A stretch of 43,852 bases of DNA from an uncultured bacterium (GCA_949296425.1 CASFPN010000046.1:1-43852); one strand, 5' to 3'; positions 26,447-34,872 are shown, counted from the stretch's first letter. Translations and numbers: made by a program. The notes: generated by a model from the letters alone, not told the origin.

Positions 26447-26779
26447 TTACACCTGAATCTGCATAACTTTGTCATACGCTTGAATGACTTTTCCGGTAAT
26501 TTGTGTTGCGACATTAATACTTATTTCCGATTTTGCCATGGCAGTCATTACGTCGTGGATATCCACATTGCTGTTTCCGGACATAACATCTTTCAAGAGA
26601 TTGTCAGGCGCATTTAGTTCAGTATTAAGATTTTCGACCAAGCCTGACATAACCTGTTTAAAATCAGGCGACGCATTATCTTCAACTCTTGACATTCTGA
26701 CAGACGGTGACATTCCCGTATCAAGTTTTGTATGCTGGATTCTGCCTGCCAGATCGTATTTAGGATAAAAACTGTCCAT
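26447..26779 (-). CDS. fliE: FliE, MS-ring/rod junction protein
   Basis: 110 residues from the ATG at 26779, near the usual 100-110. FliE links the MS ring to the rod and is an early export substrate. The C-terminal half is typical: SNVDIHDVMTAMAKSEISINVATQITGKVIQAYDKVMQIQV (split here: SNVDIHDVMTAMAKSEIS, then QITGKVIQAYDKVMQIQV). AGGTAG lies 6 bases before this ATG. The alternative ATG at 26809 is only 3 bases from the TATAAT at 26817-26812 and cannot be on that transcript. First gene of the fliE-fliF-fliG-like-fliH-flhA cluster. Confidence 0.92.
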   Translation of the reverse strand: MDSFYPKYDLAGRIQHTKLDTGMSPSVRMSRVEDNASPDFKQVMSGLVENLNTELNAPDNLLKDVMSGNSNVDIHDVMTAMAKSEISINVATQITGKVIQAYDKVMQIQV

Positions 26780-26811
26780 CAAATCTACCTGCCTTTCTAT
26801 ACTTATCATAC

Positions 26812-26817
26812 ATTATA
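26812..26817 (-). promoter_or_regulatory. -10 box for the fliE cluster
   Basis: TATAAT on the minus strand, 33 bases before the fliE ATG at 26779; no good -35 at standard spacing, so the call is weak. Confidence 0.45.
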
Positions 26818-27135
26818 TTTGACAAATTTATACAGGGAACAGGCAAAAATCATCCAAATTCAGTAGAAAAAACAACGAATTTAAATCAAATTTACTACCT
26901 GACAGCATGGATTTAATGATTTTTTATAGAAAAGCAAGGTTATTATTAACAATTCACCTTTAATTTTTTTAGTAAAATAGACTATCAAAAATGTAAATCA
27001 TTCTGGGACTGTAGAGCTTAATGGCACTATAAGAAATACCAATTATTTACCTTATGCAAAAACAAGGCTATACTATTAATTGTTTGCTTGTTATTACAGT
27101 TTACTAAATAAATTTCAAATATCTTGTTATAAATA
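26818..27135. other. Intergenic, no feature recognised
   Basis: About 320 AT-rich bases between the fliE promoter and the dCMP deaminase stop. Only very short frames without ribosome sites; no tRNA, clear hairpin terminator or repeat. The genes diverge away or end here, so a transcript terminator for the deaminase is expected but not obvious. Confidence 0.5.
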
Positions 27136-27582
27136 TTATTCTTCTTCAAGCTCGCGTCTGATATCTTCAACAGTTACGTGAAGAACAGGGGAATTTTCAT
27201 CTTTACGTAAAACTACATTTGTTATACCCGACTGAACAATAAACCGTTTGCACAAAATACAAATAAAATTATGCCCCCAGATATACATTGTAGAACCTTT
27301 ACATCTGTCCTGTCCTGCCTGAATAATTGCATTTTGCTCAGCGTGAATTGAACGACAAGTTTCATACTTTGTTCCTGAAGGGATGTTATGTTTAATTCTG
27401 TAGCATTCACCACGCTCATAACAGGATTCTACTTTAGAAGGTGTTCCGTTATAACCTGTTGCCTTGATTTTTTTATCTTCACCTACAATTACCGCACCCA
27501 CTTGTGCTCTTATGCAATTGGATCTGCTTGCACATGTTTTTGCAAGGTCTAAAAAATAATCTTCCCATGATTTTATTTCCAT
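27136..27582 (-). CDS. Deoxycytidylate (dCMP) deaminase family protein
   Basis: 148 residues from the ATG at 27582 (AAGAGA upstream; a longer frame reaches 27648 without a ribosome site). Zinc-dependent deaminase that turns dCMP into dUMP for thymidylate synthesis; the same fold is called ComEB in competence loci. Motifs: SRSNCIRAQVGAVIV, GYNGTPSKVESC, the zinc/catalytic site CRSIHAEQNAI, and FICILCKRF for the other two zinc cysteines. The residue before the first Cys is Ile where Pro is common (PCxxC). Monocistronic. Confidence 0.9.
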   Translation of the reverse strand: MEIKSWEDYFLDLAKTCASRSNCIRAQVGAVIVGEDKKIKATGYNGTPSKVESCYERGECYRIKHNIPSGTKYETCRSIHAEQNAIIQAGQDRCKGSTMYIWGHNFICILCKRFIVQSGITNVVLRKDENSPVLHVTVEDIRRELEEE

Positions 27583-27671
27583 ATCAGTCTCTTTCTTATA
27601 AATCTTAGTTCGTAATATTATCATACATTCAACAAATTCCACTTGCAATATGATTTTTAGATTTTAATTGC

Positions 27672-27700
27672 TTGACAGCGCATATTTGGCAAACTATAAT
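27672..27700 (+). promoter_or_regulatory. Consensus promoter for the glycan operon
   Basis: TTGACA (27672-27677), 17-base spacer, TATAAT (27695-27700): a perfect sigma70 consensus, the best in this window, 20 bases before the ATG of the ATP-grasp gene. Confidence 0.85.
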
Positions 27701-27720
27701 TATTTAACCGAGGAATTTTT

Positions 27721-28638
27721 ATGTTTGATTTAATTGAAAAAATAAAGTACGGGGAAGGTTTAAGAATAAAACTAGGGAGTTATGCACTCACTTTTGAAAG
27801 AAATTTACGCAGGCAAGATTTCCCGAAAATTCTCAAAAGATGGTTCAAAAAACGTACAGGTAAAAATCTTAATCTCAACAATCCTCAAACTTACAATGAA
27901 AAAATTCAATGGCTTAAGTTATATGACAATTCACCGTTAAAGACAAAACTTTCGGATAAATATCTTGTCAGAGAATGGGTAAAAGAACAAATAGGAGAAG
28001 AATATTTAATTCCGCTATTGGGGGTGTGGGATAATTTTGATGATATTGATTTCGACAAACTGCCGGAAAAATTTGTACTGAAAGCAAATCACGGCTCACA
28101 TTGGAATATAATTGTCAAGGATAAATCAAAATTTGACAAAATCGGAGCAAAAAAGAAGTTTGACAAATGGATGAAAAGAAATTACGCTGTCAAAAGCCTC
28201 GAACTTCAATACAAAGATATCGAGCCTAAAATCATAGCGGAAAAATATATGGAAGATTCCAAGGGAGAACTAAATGATTACAAAATTCTCTGTTTTAATG
28301 GGAAACCGGAATATGTCTGGATTGACTGCGGAAGATACTCTAACCACACAAGAAATATATATGATTTAAGCTGGAACCTTCAGCCTTTTACGATACAATT
28401 TCCAACATCACAAATAAAAATTGAAAAACCAGAACATCTTGACAAGATGACAGAGCTTGCAAAAAAATTATGCCGAGATTTTGCACATGTTAGAGTCGAT
28501 TTTTACTGCATTAACGGAAAAATTTATTTTGGGGAAATGACATTCACATCAGGCAGCGGAATAGAAAAATTCACTCCCGAAAAATATGATTTTGAACTTG
28601 GAAATAAGCTTATTCTTCCTGAAAAGAAAGGATTATAA
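27721..28638 (+). CDS. TupA-like ATP-grasp protein
   Basis: 305 residues resembling the ATPgrasp_TupA family, which joins amino acids or glutamate/glucuronate units to cell-surface polymers such as teichuronopeptide or capsule. Seen: TYNEKIQWLKLYDNSPLKTKLSDK, a family signature near residues 57-80; FVLKANHGSHWNIIV; EKYMEDSKGELNDYKILCFNGKP; and a metal site region VRVDFYCINGKIYFGEMTFTSGSG. Soluble. GAGGAA 6 bases before the ATG. Overlaps the next gene by one base, so they form an operon for surface glycan modification. Confidence 0.85.
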   Translation: MFDLIEKIKYGEGLRIKLGSYALTFERNLRRQDFPKILKRWFKKRTGKNLNLNNPQTYNEKIQWLKLYDNSPLKTKLSDKYLVREWVKEQIGEEYLIPLLGVWDNFDDIDFDKLPEKFVLKANHGSHWNIIVKDKSKFDKIGAKKKFDKWMKRNYAVKSLELQYKDIEPKIIAEKYMEDSKGELNDYKILCFNGKPEYVWIDCGRYSNHTRNIYDLSWNLQPFTIQFPTSQIKIEKPEHLDKMTELAKKLCRDFAHVRVDFYCINGKIYFGEMTFTSGSGIEKFTPEKYDFELGNKLILPEKKGL

Positions 28639-29534
28639 TGCGAATTTACAAAAAAGAAAGAAAAGGTAAAAAACGTATTATAACGATTTTGGGATTAAAA
28701 TTTGAGTATTATACAGGCAGAAATTACAAATTAGCCGAAATAAAATCAAAGGGTGTGACAGATGTAAAAAGAAGTCCTAAAATTATAGTTTCTCTTACCT
28801 CATTTCCCGAAAGAATAAATTATGTGTACAGGACAATTTCTTCTCTGCTTGATCAGACATTAAAACCTGATATGGTAATTTTATGGCTGGCAGAAGACCA
28901 GTTCCCGAATAAAGAAAAAAGTCTGCCTGATAATTTGCTTAAACTTATTAAATTCGGGCTGACAATTAAGTGGTGCAAGGATTTTAAATCTTACAAAAAA
29001 CTTGTTCCTGCATTAATGGAATACCCTGAAGATATAATAATAACGGCAGACGATGATTTTTACTTTGAGCGAAATATGGTTGAACTTTTATACACTTCAT
29101 TCAAAAAATATCCTCAATACATTAACTGCCACAGATGTACTAAAATTTTTTATAAAAACGGAAAAATCAAAGCAAAAGGAGGCGGGAAAAAGTATTATAA
29201 ATACCCGACATTTGCTAACAAACTCTGTGGTGGGGCTGGCTGTATTTATCCGCCGCACTCGTTATACAAAGATGCCGTTGATGAAAGCTTATTTAAAACT
29301 CTATGCCCGACAAATGATGATATATGGTTCTGGCTTATGGCGGTTTTAAAAGGGACAAAAGTTAAAGTTATAAAACACAATATAGCACAGCCTGCAGAAT
29401 TTGATGAAACATTGGAAGGGCCTTGCCTGACAAAAATTAATGATCAGGGAGAAAAATTATTTTATAAAGACCTTGAAAGAGTTCTAAATCACTATCAAGG
29501 TCTTGAAGAAAAAATTAAAGCAGATATAAAATAA
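28638..29534 (+). CDS. Glycosyltransferase, family 2-like
   Basis: 298 residues. N-terminal part IIVSLTSFPERINYVYRTISSLLDQTLKPDMVILWLAEDQFP looks like a GT-A fold with a TSFPERI opening (written here in pieces: VSLTSFPERI, then LLDQTLKPDMVILWL). Asp138-140 in ITADDDFYF supply the metal-binding DxD. Downstream NDDIWFWLMAVLKG may give the general base. No membrane segment. It starts one base before the ATP-grasp stop. The product is probably a capsule or LPS-like chain; donor and acceptor are unknown. Converges on purH with no gap. Confidence 0.82.
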   Translation: MRIYKKERKGKKRIITILGLKFEYYTGRNYKLAEIKSKGVTDVKRSPKIIVSLTSFPERINYVYRTISSLLDQTLKPDMVILWLAEDQFPNKEKSLPDNLLKLIKFGLTIKWCKDFKSYKKLVPALMEYPEDIIITADDDFYFERNMVELLYTSFKKYPQYINCHRCTKIFYKNGKIKAKGGGKKYYKYPTFANKLCGGAGCIYPPHSLYKDAVDESLFKTLCPTNDDIWFWLMAVLKGTKVKVIKHNIAQPAEFDETLEGPCLTKINDQGEKLFYKDLERVLNHYQGLEEKIKADIK

Positions 29535-31040
29535 TTATTGCCTGTAGTTTCGAATTCCTGTTGTAATCATTGCAATACCGTATTTGTCACAGACATCTAT
29601 CAGGCTTTGGTCTTTTATAGAGCCGCCTGGTTGAATTATCAAACTAATTCTTGCCTGGACAGCAGAATAAATACAGTCTTCCGCCGTTAAAACAGCATCC
29701 GAAGCAAGAACTGCTTCTTTAGAATTATCACAGGCATAATCAAGAGCATGTTCAACTGCAGTTATGGCATTTGTCTGACCTTGCGTAATTGCAACCGCTT
29801 TAAAATCTTTTGCAATAACGGCAGAGTTAGTTTTTGCATGTTTAACAACTTTCCATGCAAATACAGCATCTTCTATCTGCTCCGGAGTCGGTTTTTCTCT
29901 TGTAACGACTTTGAATTTATCTTTGTCAAGTTCGCTGTTATTGCGATCCTGAACAAGAGCCCCAAACGGTGTCAAAATAACTTCTTCAACCGTCAGCCGT
30001 CTGTATTCTTTTAATGACGTATTTAATTTAACAAGCTTTATGTCTGAATTATCTTTGAATAATTCAATTGCTTTTTCATCATAATCAGGAGCAACAATAA
30101 CTTCTACAGACATTGAATTAAGATGTTTTGCAACTTCAGCATCAACAGTCTTTGAAAAGCCGACAACGCCATAAAAAGAACTTATCGGATCACAGTCAAA
30201 AGCTTTTGTATAAGCTTCATATAAAGAACGTCCGAGAGCCACACCACACGGTTTTGTATGCCTGATAATAGCTACACAATTAACATCATAAAATTCACTT
30301 ACCACATTCACAGCTTCTGTAACATTCAAAATATCATTAAATGTAAGCTCTTTTTCATTCACAACTTCGTAATCAACCATTTTTCCGGTTTTATAAACCG
30401 CGCCTTTTTGATGCGGATTTTCACCATGCGAAAGGTCTTTAAGTTTTTCTAAACTGAATGTTTTAAACGGCTTGTCGCCTGTTTGTTCCGCAAGTGTTGA
30501 GGCTACCGCTTTATCGTAATTTGAAGTTAAATAAAAAGCTTTAGCAGCCAGTTTTAATCGTCCGAATTCATTTGCATTCAGCGCAATGTAATAATCAATT
30601 TTATCAGTAATAACAGTAACATTTTTATAATTTTTGGCAGCAGCTCTTAAAAGGGTGATACCTGAAATGTCAATTTTTGAAATTACATCGTTTGTATCTG
30701 CCGATTCCAAAGCCAACTTTTCAAACGGGCAAAGATTTACCACAACCATATCAAAAGGTTTTACGGCACGCTGTTCCAAATCTGTTAAAATTCTTGAATC
30801 TGAGCTGTTAGCCAGAATTGCTGCAAGAATTGTTTCACTCAACGCATTGTAATCCGCTGTTAACAAACCTGCCGTTGATGAAAATTCCGCGGCATTAATA
30901 ACCTCTATGTCCGCATTTTTTAAAACATCGAAGGTATCACCGGATGCCACAATTTCATAATCAAATTTTTCTACAAGATTTTTTGCAAAATCTATTAACC
31001 CTACTTTGTCATATACACTGATAAACGCACGTCTTTTCAT
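29535..31040 (-). CDS. purH: Bifunctional AICAR transformylase / IMP cyclohydrolase
   Basis: 501 residues; last two steps of IMP synthesis. The N-terminal cyclohydrolase (MGS-like fold, about 1-190) has RRAFISVYDKVGLIDFAK, SSTAGLLTADY and VVNLCPFEK. The C-terminal transformylase has HGENPHQKGAVY, IIRHTKPCGVALG (the Lys/Arg-His pair of the active site), DPISSFYGVVGF and PGGSIKDQSLIDVCDKYGIAM. The last residues are GIRNYRQ where FRH is common. Its 5' untranslated region is about 170 bases if the TGC-TATAAT element at 31228-31220 is the promoter. Confidence 0.97.
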   Translation of the reverse strand: MKRRAFISVYDKVGLIDFAKNLVEKFDYEIVASGDTFDVLKNADIEVINAAEFSSTAGLLTADYNALSETILAAILANSSDSRILTDLEQRAVKPFDMVVVNLCPFEKLALESADTNDVISKIDISGITLLRAAAKNYKNVTVITDKIDYYIALNANEFGRLKLAAKAFYLTSNYDKAVASTLAEQTGDKPFKTFSLEKLKDLSHGENPHQKGAVYKTGKMVDYEVVNEKELTFNDILNVTEAVNVVSEFYDVNCVAIIRHTKPCGVALGRSLYEAYTKAFDCDPISSFYGVVGFSKTVDAEVAKHLNSMSVEVIVAPDYDEKAIELFKDNSDIKLVKLNTSLKEYRRLTVEEVILTPFGALVQDRNNSELDKDKFKVVTREKPTPEQIEDAVFAWKVVKHAKTNSAVIAKDFKAVAITQGQTNAITAVEHALDYACDNSKEAVLASDAVLTAEDCIYSAVQARISLIIQPGGSIKDQSLIDVCDKYGIAMITTGIRNYRQ

Positions 31041-31219
31041 CTTTATACCTTAGCTTACGAATATCTTAAAGGCGCTTTTATTTTGTTTTGCATTAACTTT
31101 TTAAATTTTTGTGTTATCCCTTCACTCAGTCAATGCACTCGGGTGCTGCCGTAATTAGTTTGGCTTTTTCTTTATCCCTCGCACCTGTTTTTGCTTTGTA
31201 AACTTTCCTTTCTTTTTTT
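31041..31219 (-). other. Long 5' leader of purH
   Basis: Non-coding on the minus strand from the likely start near 31212 to the ATG. Contains a short GCAC/GTGC hairpin (31135-31146) and a frame without a start codon. I tried to match purine, ZTP, THF and c-di-GMP riboswitches and saw none of their core sequences. Confidence 0.35.
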
Positions 31220-31228
31220 ATTATAGCA
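31220..31228 (-). promoter_or_regulatory. Extended -10 promoter for purH
   Basis: TGC followed by TATAAT on the minus strand, about 180 bases before the purH ATG; -35 is poor, as usual for extended -10 promoters. Confidence 0.5.
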
Positions 31229-31282
31229 TTATAATTCAAATTTGATATTTTCTTAGCATTTCGTAACTATTTTATGAATTTC

Positions 31283-31311
31283 TTGAAATAATTTCTTTGC
31301 TATATTATAAT
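31283..31311 (+). promoter_or_regulatory. Promoter for the gene at 31333
   Basis: TTGAAA (31283-31288), 17-base spacer, TATAAT (31306-31311). Divergent from the purH promoter. Confidence 0.75.
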
Positions 31312-31332
31312 CAAATCTGAAAGAGGAAAAAG

Positions 31333-31950
31333 ATGGTGACTAACAGAATTACGGAAGGTGTAGGCAAAAAAATTGTTGAAGCCCTTAAACAACAATCAGA
31401 TATAGAAATTAAAAGCGTAGTTGAAAATCCGGCAGATGAAGAAAATCTGCCTAATAACAGCTCTGAAATAGAGTTCGTCGAAAATGAACAGGATAACAAC
31501 GAAGTACAAGATAATTTTCATCCAGATTTTGAAGAAAATTCCGATATGCATGAGATGCATAATCAGTATGCCAATCCGGGTGTTATGTCCTTTACACAGC
31601 CATCGGTAATGAATGACTCTTTTGCGGCGGATTTGGACGGTTTTGAAATCCCGGCGAATATTGCAGTTTTAAAACAATTAATAAACCAACTCCCGGCCGG
31701 TGTTTCCAAACAAACAGGAGCACAGATTATTAAACAAACTATGGAAGCACTCGGAATTTCTATGAAAAGTGTTCTCCAGGAAGCACAGCAGGTTCAGGAA
31801 AGTTTAAACAATTCTTCAAGAGAATGCCAGACATCTATTATGGAATACAAAAAACAAATAGGTGTACTTGAAAGACAATCCCAAAAATTACAAAGACAAT
31901 ATGCTGCATTGAATGATATTATAAGCCTCTTTGTTCAAACAAGTATTTAA
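31333..31950 (+). CDS. Hypothetical protein with acidic linker and C-terminal coiled coil
   Basis: 205 residues, not recognised. Residues 30-90 are acidic, Asn-rich and probably disordered (EFVENEQDNNEVQDNF, then DMHEMHNQYANPG). From about 105 it is helical: IAVLKQLINQLPAGVSKQTGAQIIKQTMEALG, then a coiled coil through VLERQSQKLQRQYAALNDII. No signal peptide or membrane segment. AAGAGG precedes the ATG, with a strong promoter and its own terminator. Looks like a scaffold or polarity/vesicle-type protein, but no function can be claimed. Confidence 0.8.
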   Translation: MVTNRITEGVGKKIVEALKQQSDIEIKSVVENPADEENLPNNSSEIEFVENEQDNNEVQDNFHPDFEENSDMHEMHNQYANPGVMSFTQPSVMNDSFAADLDGFEIPANIAVLKQLINQLPAGVSKQTGAQIIKQTMEALGISMKSVLQEAQQVQESLNNSSRECQTSIMEYKKQIGVLERQSQKLQRQYAALNDIISLFVQTSI

Positions 31951-31955
31951 CTAAT

Positions 31956-31985
31956 AAAAAATCGGTTATTTCTAACCGATTTTTT
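31956..31985. terminator. Bidirectional terminator
   Basis: 13-base stem (AAAAAATCGGTTA-type arm with TAACCGATTTTTT) and TTTC loop between the convergent genes ending at 31950 and 31987. Confidence 0.9.
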
Positions 31986-31986
31986 A

Positions 31987-32313
31987 TTATTGATATGCAA
32001 ATGAACGTTGAATATTTTTACTTATCATACTCTTGCAGGATTCATATTCTGTTTCTATCATATTCAACCTTGATTGATACTGAAGCATCTGTGCATCCAG
32101 TTTTTGTTCAAGAACTTTTAATTTTGCCTGCCGCTGCTGAAGCATCTTTGTTGTAGGAGAATCAGGGTCAAAATCATTGCCTACTTCCATCAAATCACTG
32201 ACTGACTTCGATAGCCCCATTTTTGCCTGGGTAATCAACATTATCTTATATTCCAGATCCAGTCTGGTTTGCTGAAGATACAATAATCTGATTTGTGAGT
32301 TGACTAATCCCAT
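31987..32313 (-). CDS. Small helical protein sharing both ends with the 33622 gene product
   Basis: 108 residues, not a family I know. The N-terminus MGLVNSQIRLLYLQQTRLDLEYKIMLITQAK parallels MGMAASQARYLGLTARKTNVEYEGQQINQAR of the protein at 33622-34872. The C-terminus KLDAQMLQYQSRLNMIETEYESCKSMISKNIQRSFAYQ parallels QLDTEQEALQ...VIEKNIESTFKTFE. (Both pairs are quoted in part.) All helix, no signal peptide. AAGGGA precedes the ATG; it follows the 32326 gene by 12 bases. Architecture of a minimal coiled-coil export substrate or filament protein; inference only. Confidence 0.75.
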   Translation of the reverse strand: MGLVNSQIRLLYLQQTRLDLEYKIMLITQAKMGLSKSVSDLMEVGNDFDPDSPTTKMLQQRQAKLKVLEQKLDAQMLQYQSRLNMIETEYESCKSMISKNIQRSFAYQ

Positions 32314-32325
32314 TTTATTTTTCCC

Positions 32326-32598
32326 TTATCTTGTTTCGTTGAGGTGACTGCCTCTTAGAAACGTGTGTTGATTGTTTTCAGCAATCAACTGTTCCATTTT
32401 TTGAAACTGATGACGGTGATAGTTCAATCTGTACTGTGCCATCTTTCGTTTCTTATTCATTGTAAGGAATTCTTTCAATCCTTCAACAAATGAATTTGTC
32501 ATTGCCTTTATAGGATTTTTCCTTATTATAAAGTTTTTTGAATATATCAAGAAATCTAACAATCTTTTTATATTCATCTCTAAAGTATCTCGAAGCAT
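32326..32598 (-). CDS. Hypothetical basic small protein
   Basis: 90 residues, Lys/Arg-rich and helical (KEFLTMNKKRKMAQYRLNYH), no recognised domain. AAGGAG is 5 bases before the ATG, and the frame sits tightly before the 31987 gene, so it is likely real and cotranscribed with it. Basic charge could suit RNA binding or a chaperone-like role for an acidic partner; nothing in the sequence decides. The gap upstream (32599-32779) shows only the terminator of the preceding gene. Confidence 0.65.
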   Translation of the reverse strand: MLRDTLEMNIKRLLDFLIYSKNFIIRKNPIKAMTNSFVEGLKEFLTMNKKRKMAQYRLNYHRHQFQKMEQLIAENNQHTFLRGSHLNETR

Positions 32599-32761
32599 TT
32601 TTCTCCTTACACTTTAGACCTACATGTATATTAAAACAATTCGTAAGCAAATATTGCCATGTTTGACCTAATTTGCTTAACATGTTTTAACATTTGCGGT
32701 CTGAATATTTAGTTCACTAATTGTACTACGGCCTATATATAAAAAAACTTTAATAAAATAA

Positions 32762-32790
32762 AAAACTTGTAAAATAATTTTACAAGTTTT
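32762..32790 (-). terminator. Terminator of the 32780 gene
   Basis: AAAACTTGTAAAAT and its complement separated by one base, overlapping the stop codon; on the minus strand it is followed by a T run. Confidence 0.85.
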
Positions 32791-33598
32791 GAATAGCTTT
32801 GCTGTCACCTTCAATAGATTCTTTAAGCATCTTTTTGACGACATCACCTTGTGTATCAAGCATTTTACAAACCGTTTCTATATTTCTGACCTTATTGGAA
32901 AGTATTGTATCAGCGTTTGCAGTAATATTTCCTGTAACATTTTGATAAGCAGCAAGAGCTGCAGAAGATGTACCCTGCATTAAGTTACCCATAACAAGTG
33001 CAGGAAGACCGTATTCACCAAGATAAGGCGCTGCTGCCTGCATAATGCCGCCCCAGCCTGAAATTACACCGGCAACAGGCAATACCAAATTTTTCATAGA
33101 AAATCCGTAACCGTTTGCCGCACCGAGCCCGTAAGCAGCAGCACTTGCAACATCAGCTATTCCGCCTACACCTGAAGCATAACCGGTTGCAACACCGCTA
33201 TCAGTTCCCCAACCACTAACTATTGATGAGGCACCGCCTGTTGCATAACCGTCAAGCCCCCAGGATACAGGTGCAGCACCGTTAGGAAATCCTGAATAAT
33301 TGTATAAAGAATCTATCCCGTAAGATGAACCGCCGCTGAATGTTGAAGCATAAGATGTCCCAGGGATATTCATTGATTCGGAGGCACCGAAAACCGTTGC
33401 AAAGGATGAGGGAGCAAGCAAACTTGCAAGATTATATAAAAATCCGCCAGTCATACCAAAACCAGAGCCAAGACCGTTTCCCGAAACAGTTAAGTCCCGA
33501 AGCTGATCATAAGTTTCCCATAGCTGTGCCTTTGCATCTCCGCTTGCAGAGCCGAATTTATTTGCTATTACCAAGTAACTATCGTTTTTGTATGACAT
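32780..33598 (-). CDS. Gly/Ala/Ser-rich protein with amphipathic C-terminus
   Basis: 272 residues, not recognised. The N-terminal 40 are ordinary (NDSYLVIANKFGSASGDAKAQL). The middle (about 40-190) is low-complexity and rich in Gly, Ser, Ala and aromatic residues (SSYGIDSLYNYSGFPNG, GVATGYASGVGGIADVASA). A mildly hydrophobic stretch MKNLVLPVAGVISGWGGIMQAA follows, then a helical tail NKVRNIETVCKMLDTQGDVVKKMLKES. No N-terminal signal peptide. AGAGG precedes the ATG. It lies 23 bases after the 33622 gene and probably shares its promoter. Composition suggests a surface, appendage or exported protein; not proven. Confidence 0.72.
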   Translation of the reverse strand: MSYKNDSYLVIANKFGSASGDAKAQLWETYDQLRDLTVSGNGLGSGFGMTGGFLYNLASLLAPSSFATVFGASESMNIPGTSYASTFSGGSSYGIDSLYNYSGFPNGAAPVSWGLDGYATGGASSIVSGWGTDSGVATGYASGVGGIADVASAAAYGLGAANGYGFSMKNLVLPVAGVISGWGGIMQAAAPYLGEYGLPALVMGNLMQGTSSAALAAYQNVTGNITANADTILSNKVRNIETVCKMLDTQGDVVKKMLKESIEGDSKAIQNL

Positions 33599-33621
33599 AT
33601 AGACCTCTAATTTTTACAATA

Positions 33622-34872
33622 CTATTCAAATGTTTTAAATGTAGATTCAATATTTTTCTCAATAACTTTCTTGACGGCTTCCATCTCAGTCTGTAAAGCT
33701 TCTTGCTCCGTATCAAGCTGCCGAAGCCGAAGTTCAAGTGTTCTGTCTTCTTCCTGAATTTTTTCAGTTTTAGCATTTATATCAGCAATTTTCTTTTCAT
33801 AAACCTGCATATCGTAATTATACTGATTCATGGCATCTTGATAAGCGTTTTCATCTGTTTTAGTTTCAGTACTCAAAGCAAATGTAGCGGTTGAATCCTC
33901 GTATCTTATTGACTGAGGTCTGCCTGATTCGTCTAAATCAACAAATGCGCGCTGTGTTCTTTCAATTTTTGTTTCAACGGCCTCAGCATAATAAGATGTC
34001 AGTTTATTCTGATTTTCTGTAGGTTTTGATGGATCAGGAGCAGAAATAGCGGATGCTGTCAAATCTTCCAGACTTGCGAAATAACGTCTTCCCTGATATT
34101 CCCAGGTATAAATATTTTCTGATGATGAAAAATTTTCATTCGGAAATTCATCGCAGATTTCATCATAAGCAGCTTTTTGATCCGGGTCTGTCGGATCATA
34201 AGCAGACACTTCGCAATTTCCTACATATGTAGGCACACCTGATTGAACCGAATATGTATTTGCATCAGCTGTACCGGCTACAGCATTTTCAAGCTCCGTA
34301 CGTGTAGTAAAACTCATATTACCGTTTTCATCAGTATAAACAAAAATATCTTCCAAATCTTCGTTTTTCAAATTTGAATAATCCTGACAAATCCTATCAA
34401 AATTATTACGCTGATCTTCTATTAACGGATCATAATTTTGTAAAACAGAACCATTTATTGTGTATGTATCCTGTTCTTCATCATGTGTAACATCTGCCTG
34501 TCCGACAGTATTTTGTATGGCAGACGTACCCAAAACCACCTGCGGATTTGACAATTTATTTTGAATACCGGTATATATATCCGAATAATGATAATGAGTG
34601 ATTAAATAATTATAATTCGGATCATCCGTAATTTCAGTCATTTCTGTAATAGTCTCACCGTAGGTGCCATCCTTATATGAATACTGCAAAGTGGTGTAAT
34701 CCTGTGTACTCGGAGCCGTAGGAACTTCAAGCGCCAGCAGTTCATTAAAAGTATTTGCACTCTGGTTTGCCAAAGCTGTACGAGCCTGATTTATCTGCTG
34801 TCCTTCATATTCAACGTTTGTTTTTCTTGCCGTTAAGCCTAAATATCTAGCCTGTGAAGCTGCCATACCCAT
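33622..34872 (-). CDS. Candidate export substrate: helical ends around a variable middle
   Basis: 416 residues from the ATG at 34872, chosen because AAGGAG is 10 bases upstream and because MGMAASQARYLGL then matches MGLVNSQIRLLYL of the 31987 gene. The two ends are helical (N: ARKTNVEYEGQQINQARTAL; C: long coiled coil ADINAKTEKIQEEDRTLELR to FKTFE). The middle (about 50-330) is Asp/Tyr/Thr-rich and beta-like (YSYKDGTYGETITEMTEI). That plan, conserved helical termini with a variable insert and no signal peptide, is the one used by flagellin and other axial proteins. No sequence match to flagellin is visible, so the role is inferred. Confidence 0.75.
   Translation of the reverse strand: MGMAASQARYLGLTARKTNVEYEGQQINQARTALANQSANTFNELLALEVPTAPSTQDYTTLQYSYKDGTYGETITEMTEITDDPNYNYLITHYHYSDIYTGIQNKLSNPQVVLGTSAIQNTVGQADVTHDEEQDTYTINGSVLQNYDPLIEDQRNNFDRICQDYSNLKNEDLEDIFVYTDENGNMSFTTRTELENAVAGTADANTYSVQSGVPTYVGNCEVSAYDPTDPDQKAAYDEICDEFPNENFSSSENIYTWEYQGRRYFASLEDLTASAISAPDPSKPTENQNKLTSYYAEAVETKIERTQRAFVDLDESGRPQSIRYEDSTATFALSTETKTDENAYQDAMNQYNYDMQVYEKKIADINAKTEKIQEEDRTLELRLRQLDTEQEALQTEMEAVKKVIEKNIESTFKTFE

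Noticed and set aside
26818-27135. tRNA or small RNA in the long gap
   Set aside because: No cloverleaf, CCA end or hairpin with T run could be found.
31041-31219. Purine, ZTP or THF riboswitch before purH
   Set aside because: The conserved core sequences of those classes are not present as far as I can see.
31130-31220. A short reading frame (…TGARDKEKAKLITAAPECID) in the purH leader
   Set aside because: It has no start codon with a ribosome site and no family match; it is more likely untranslated leader.
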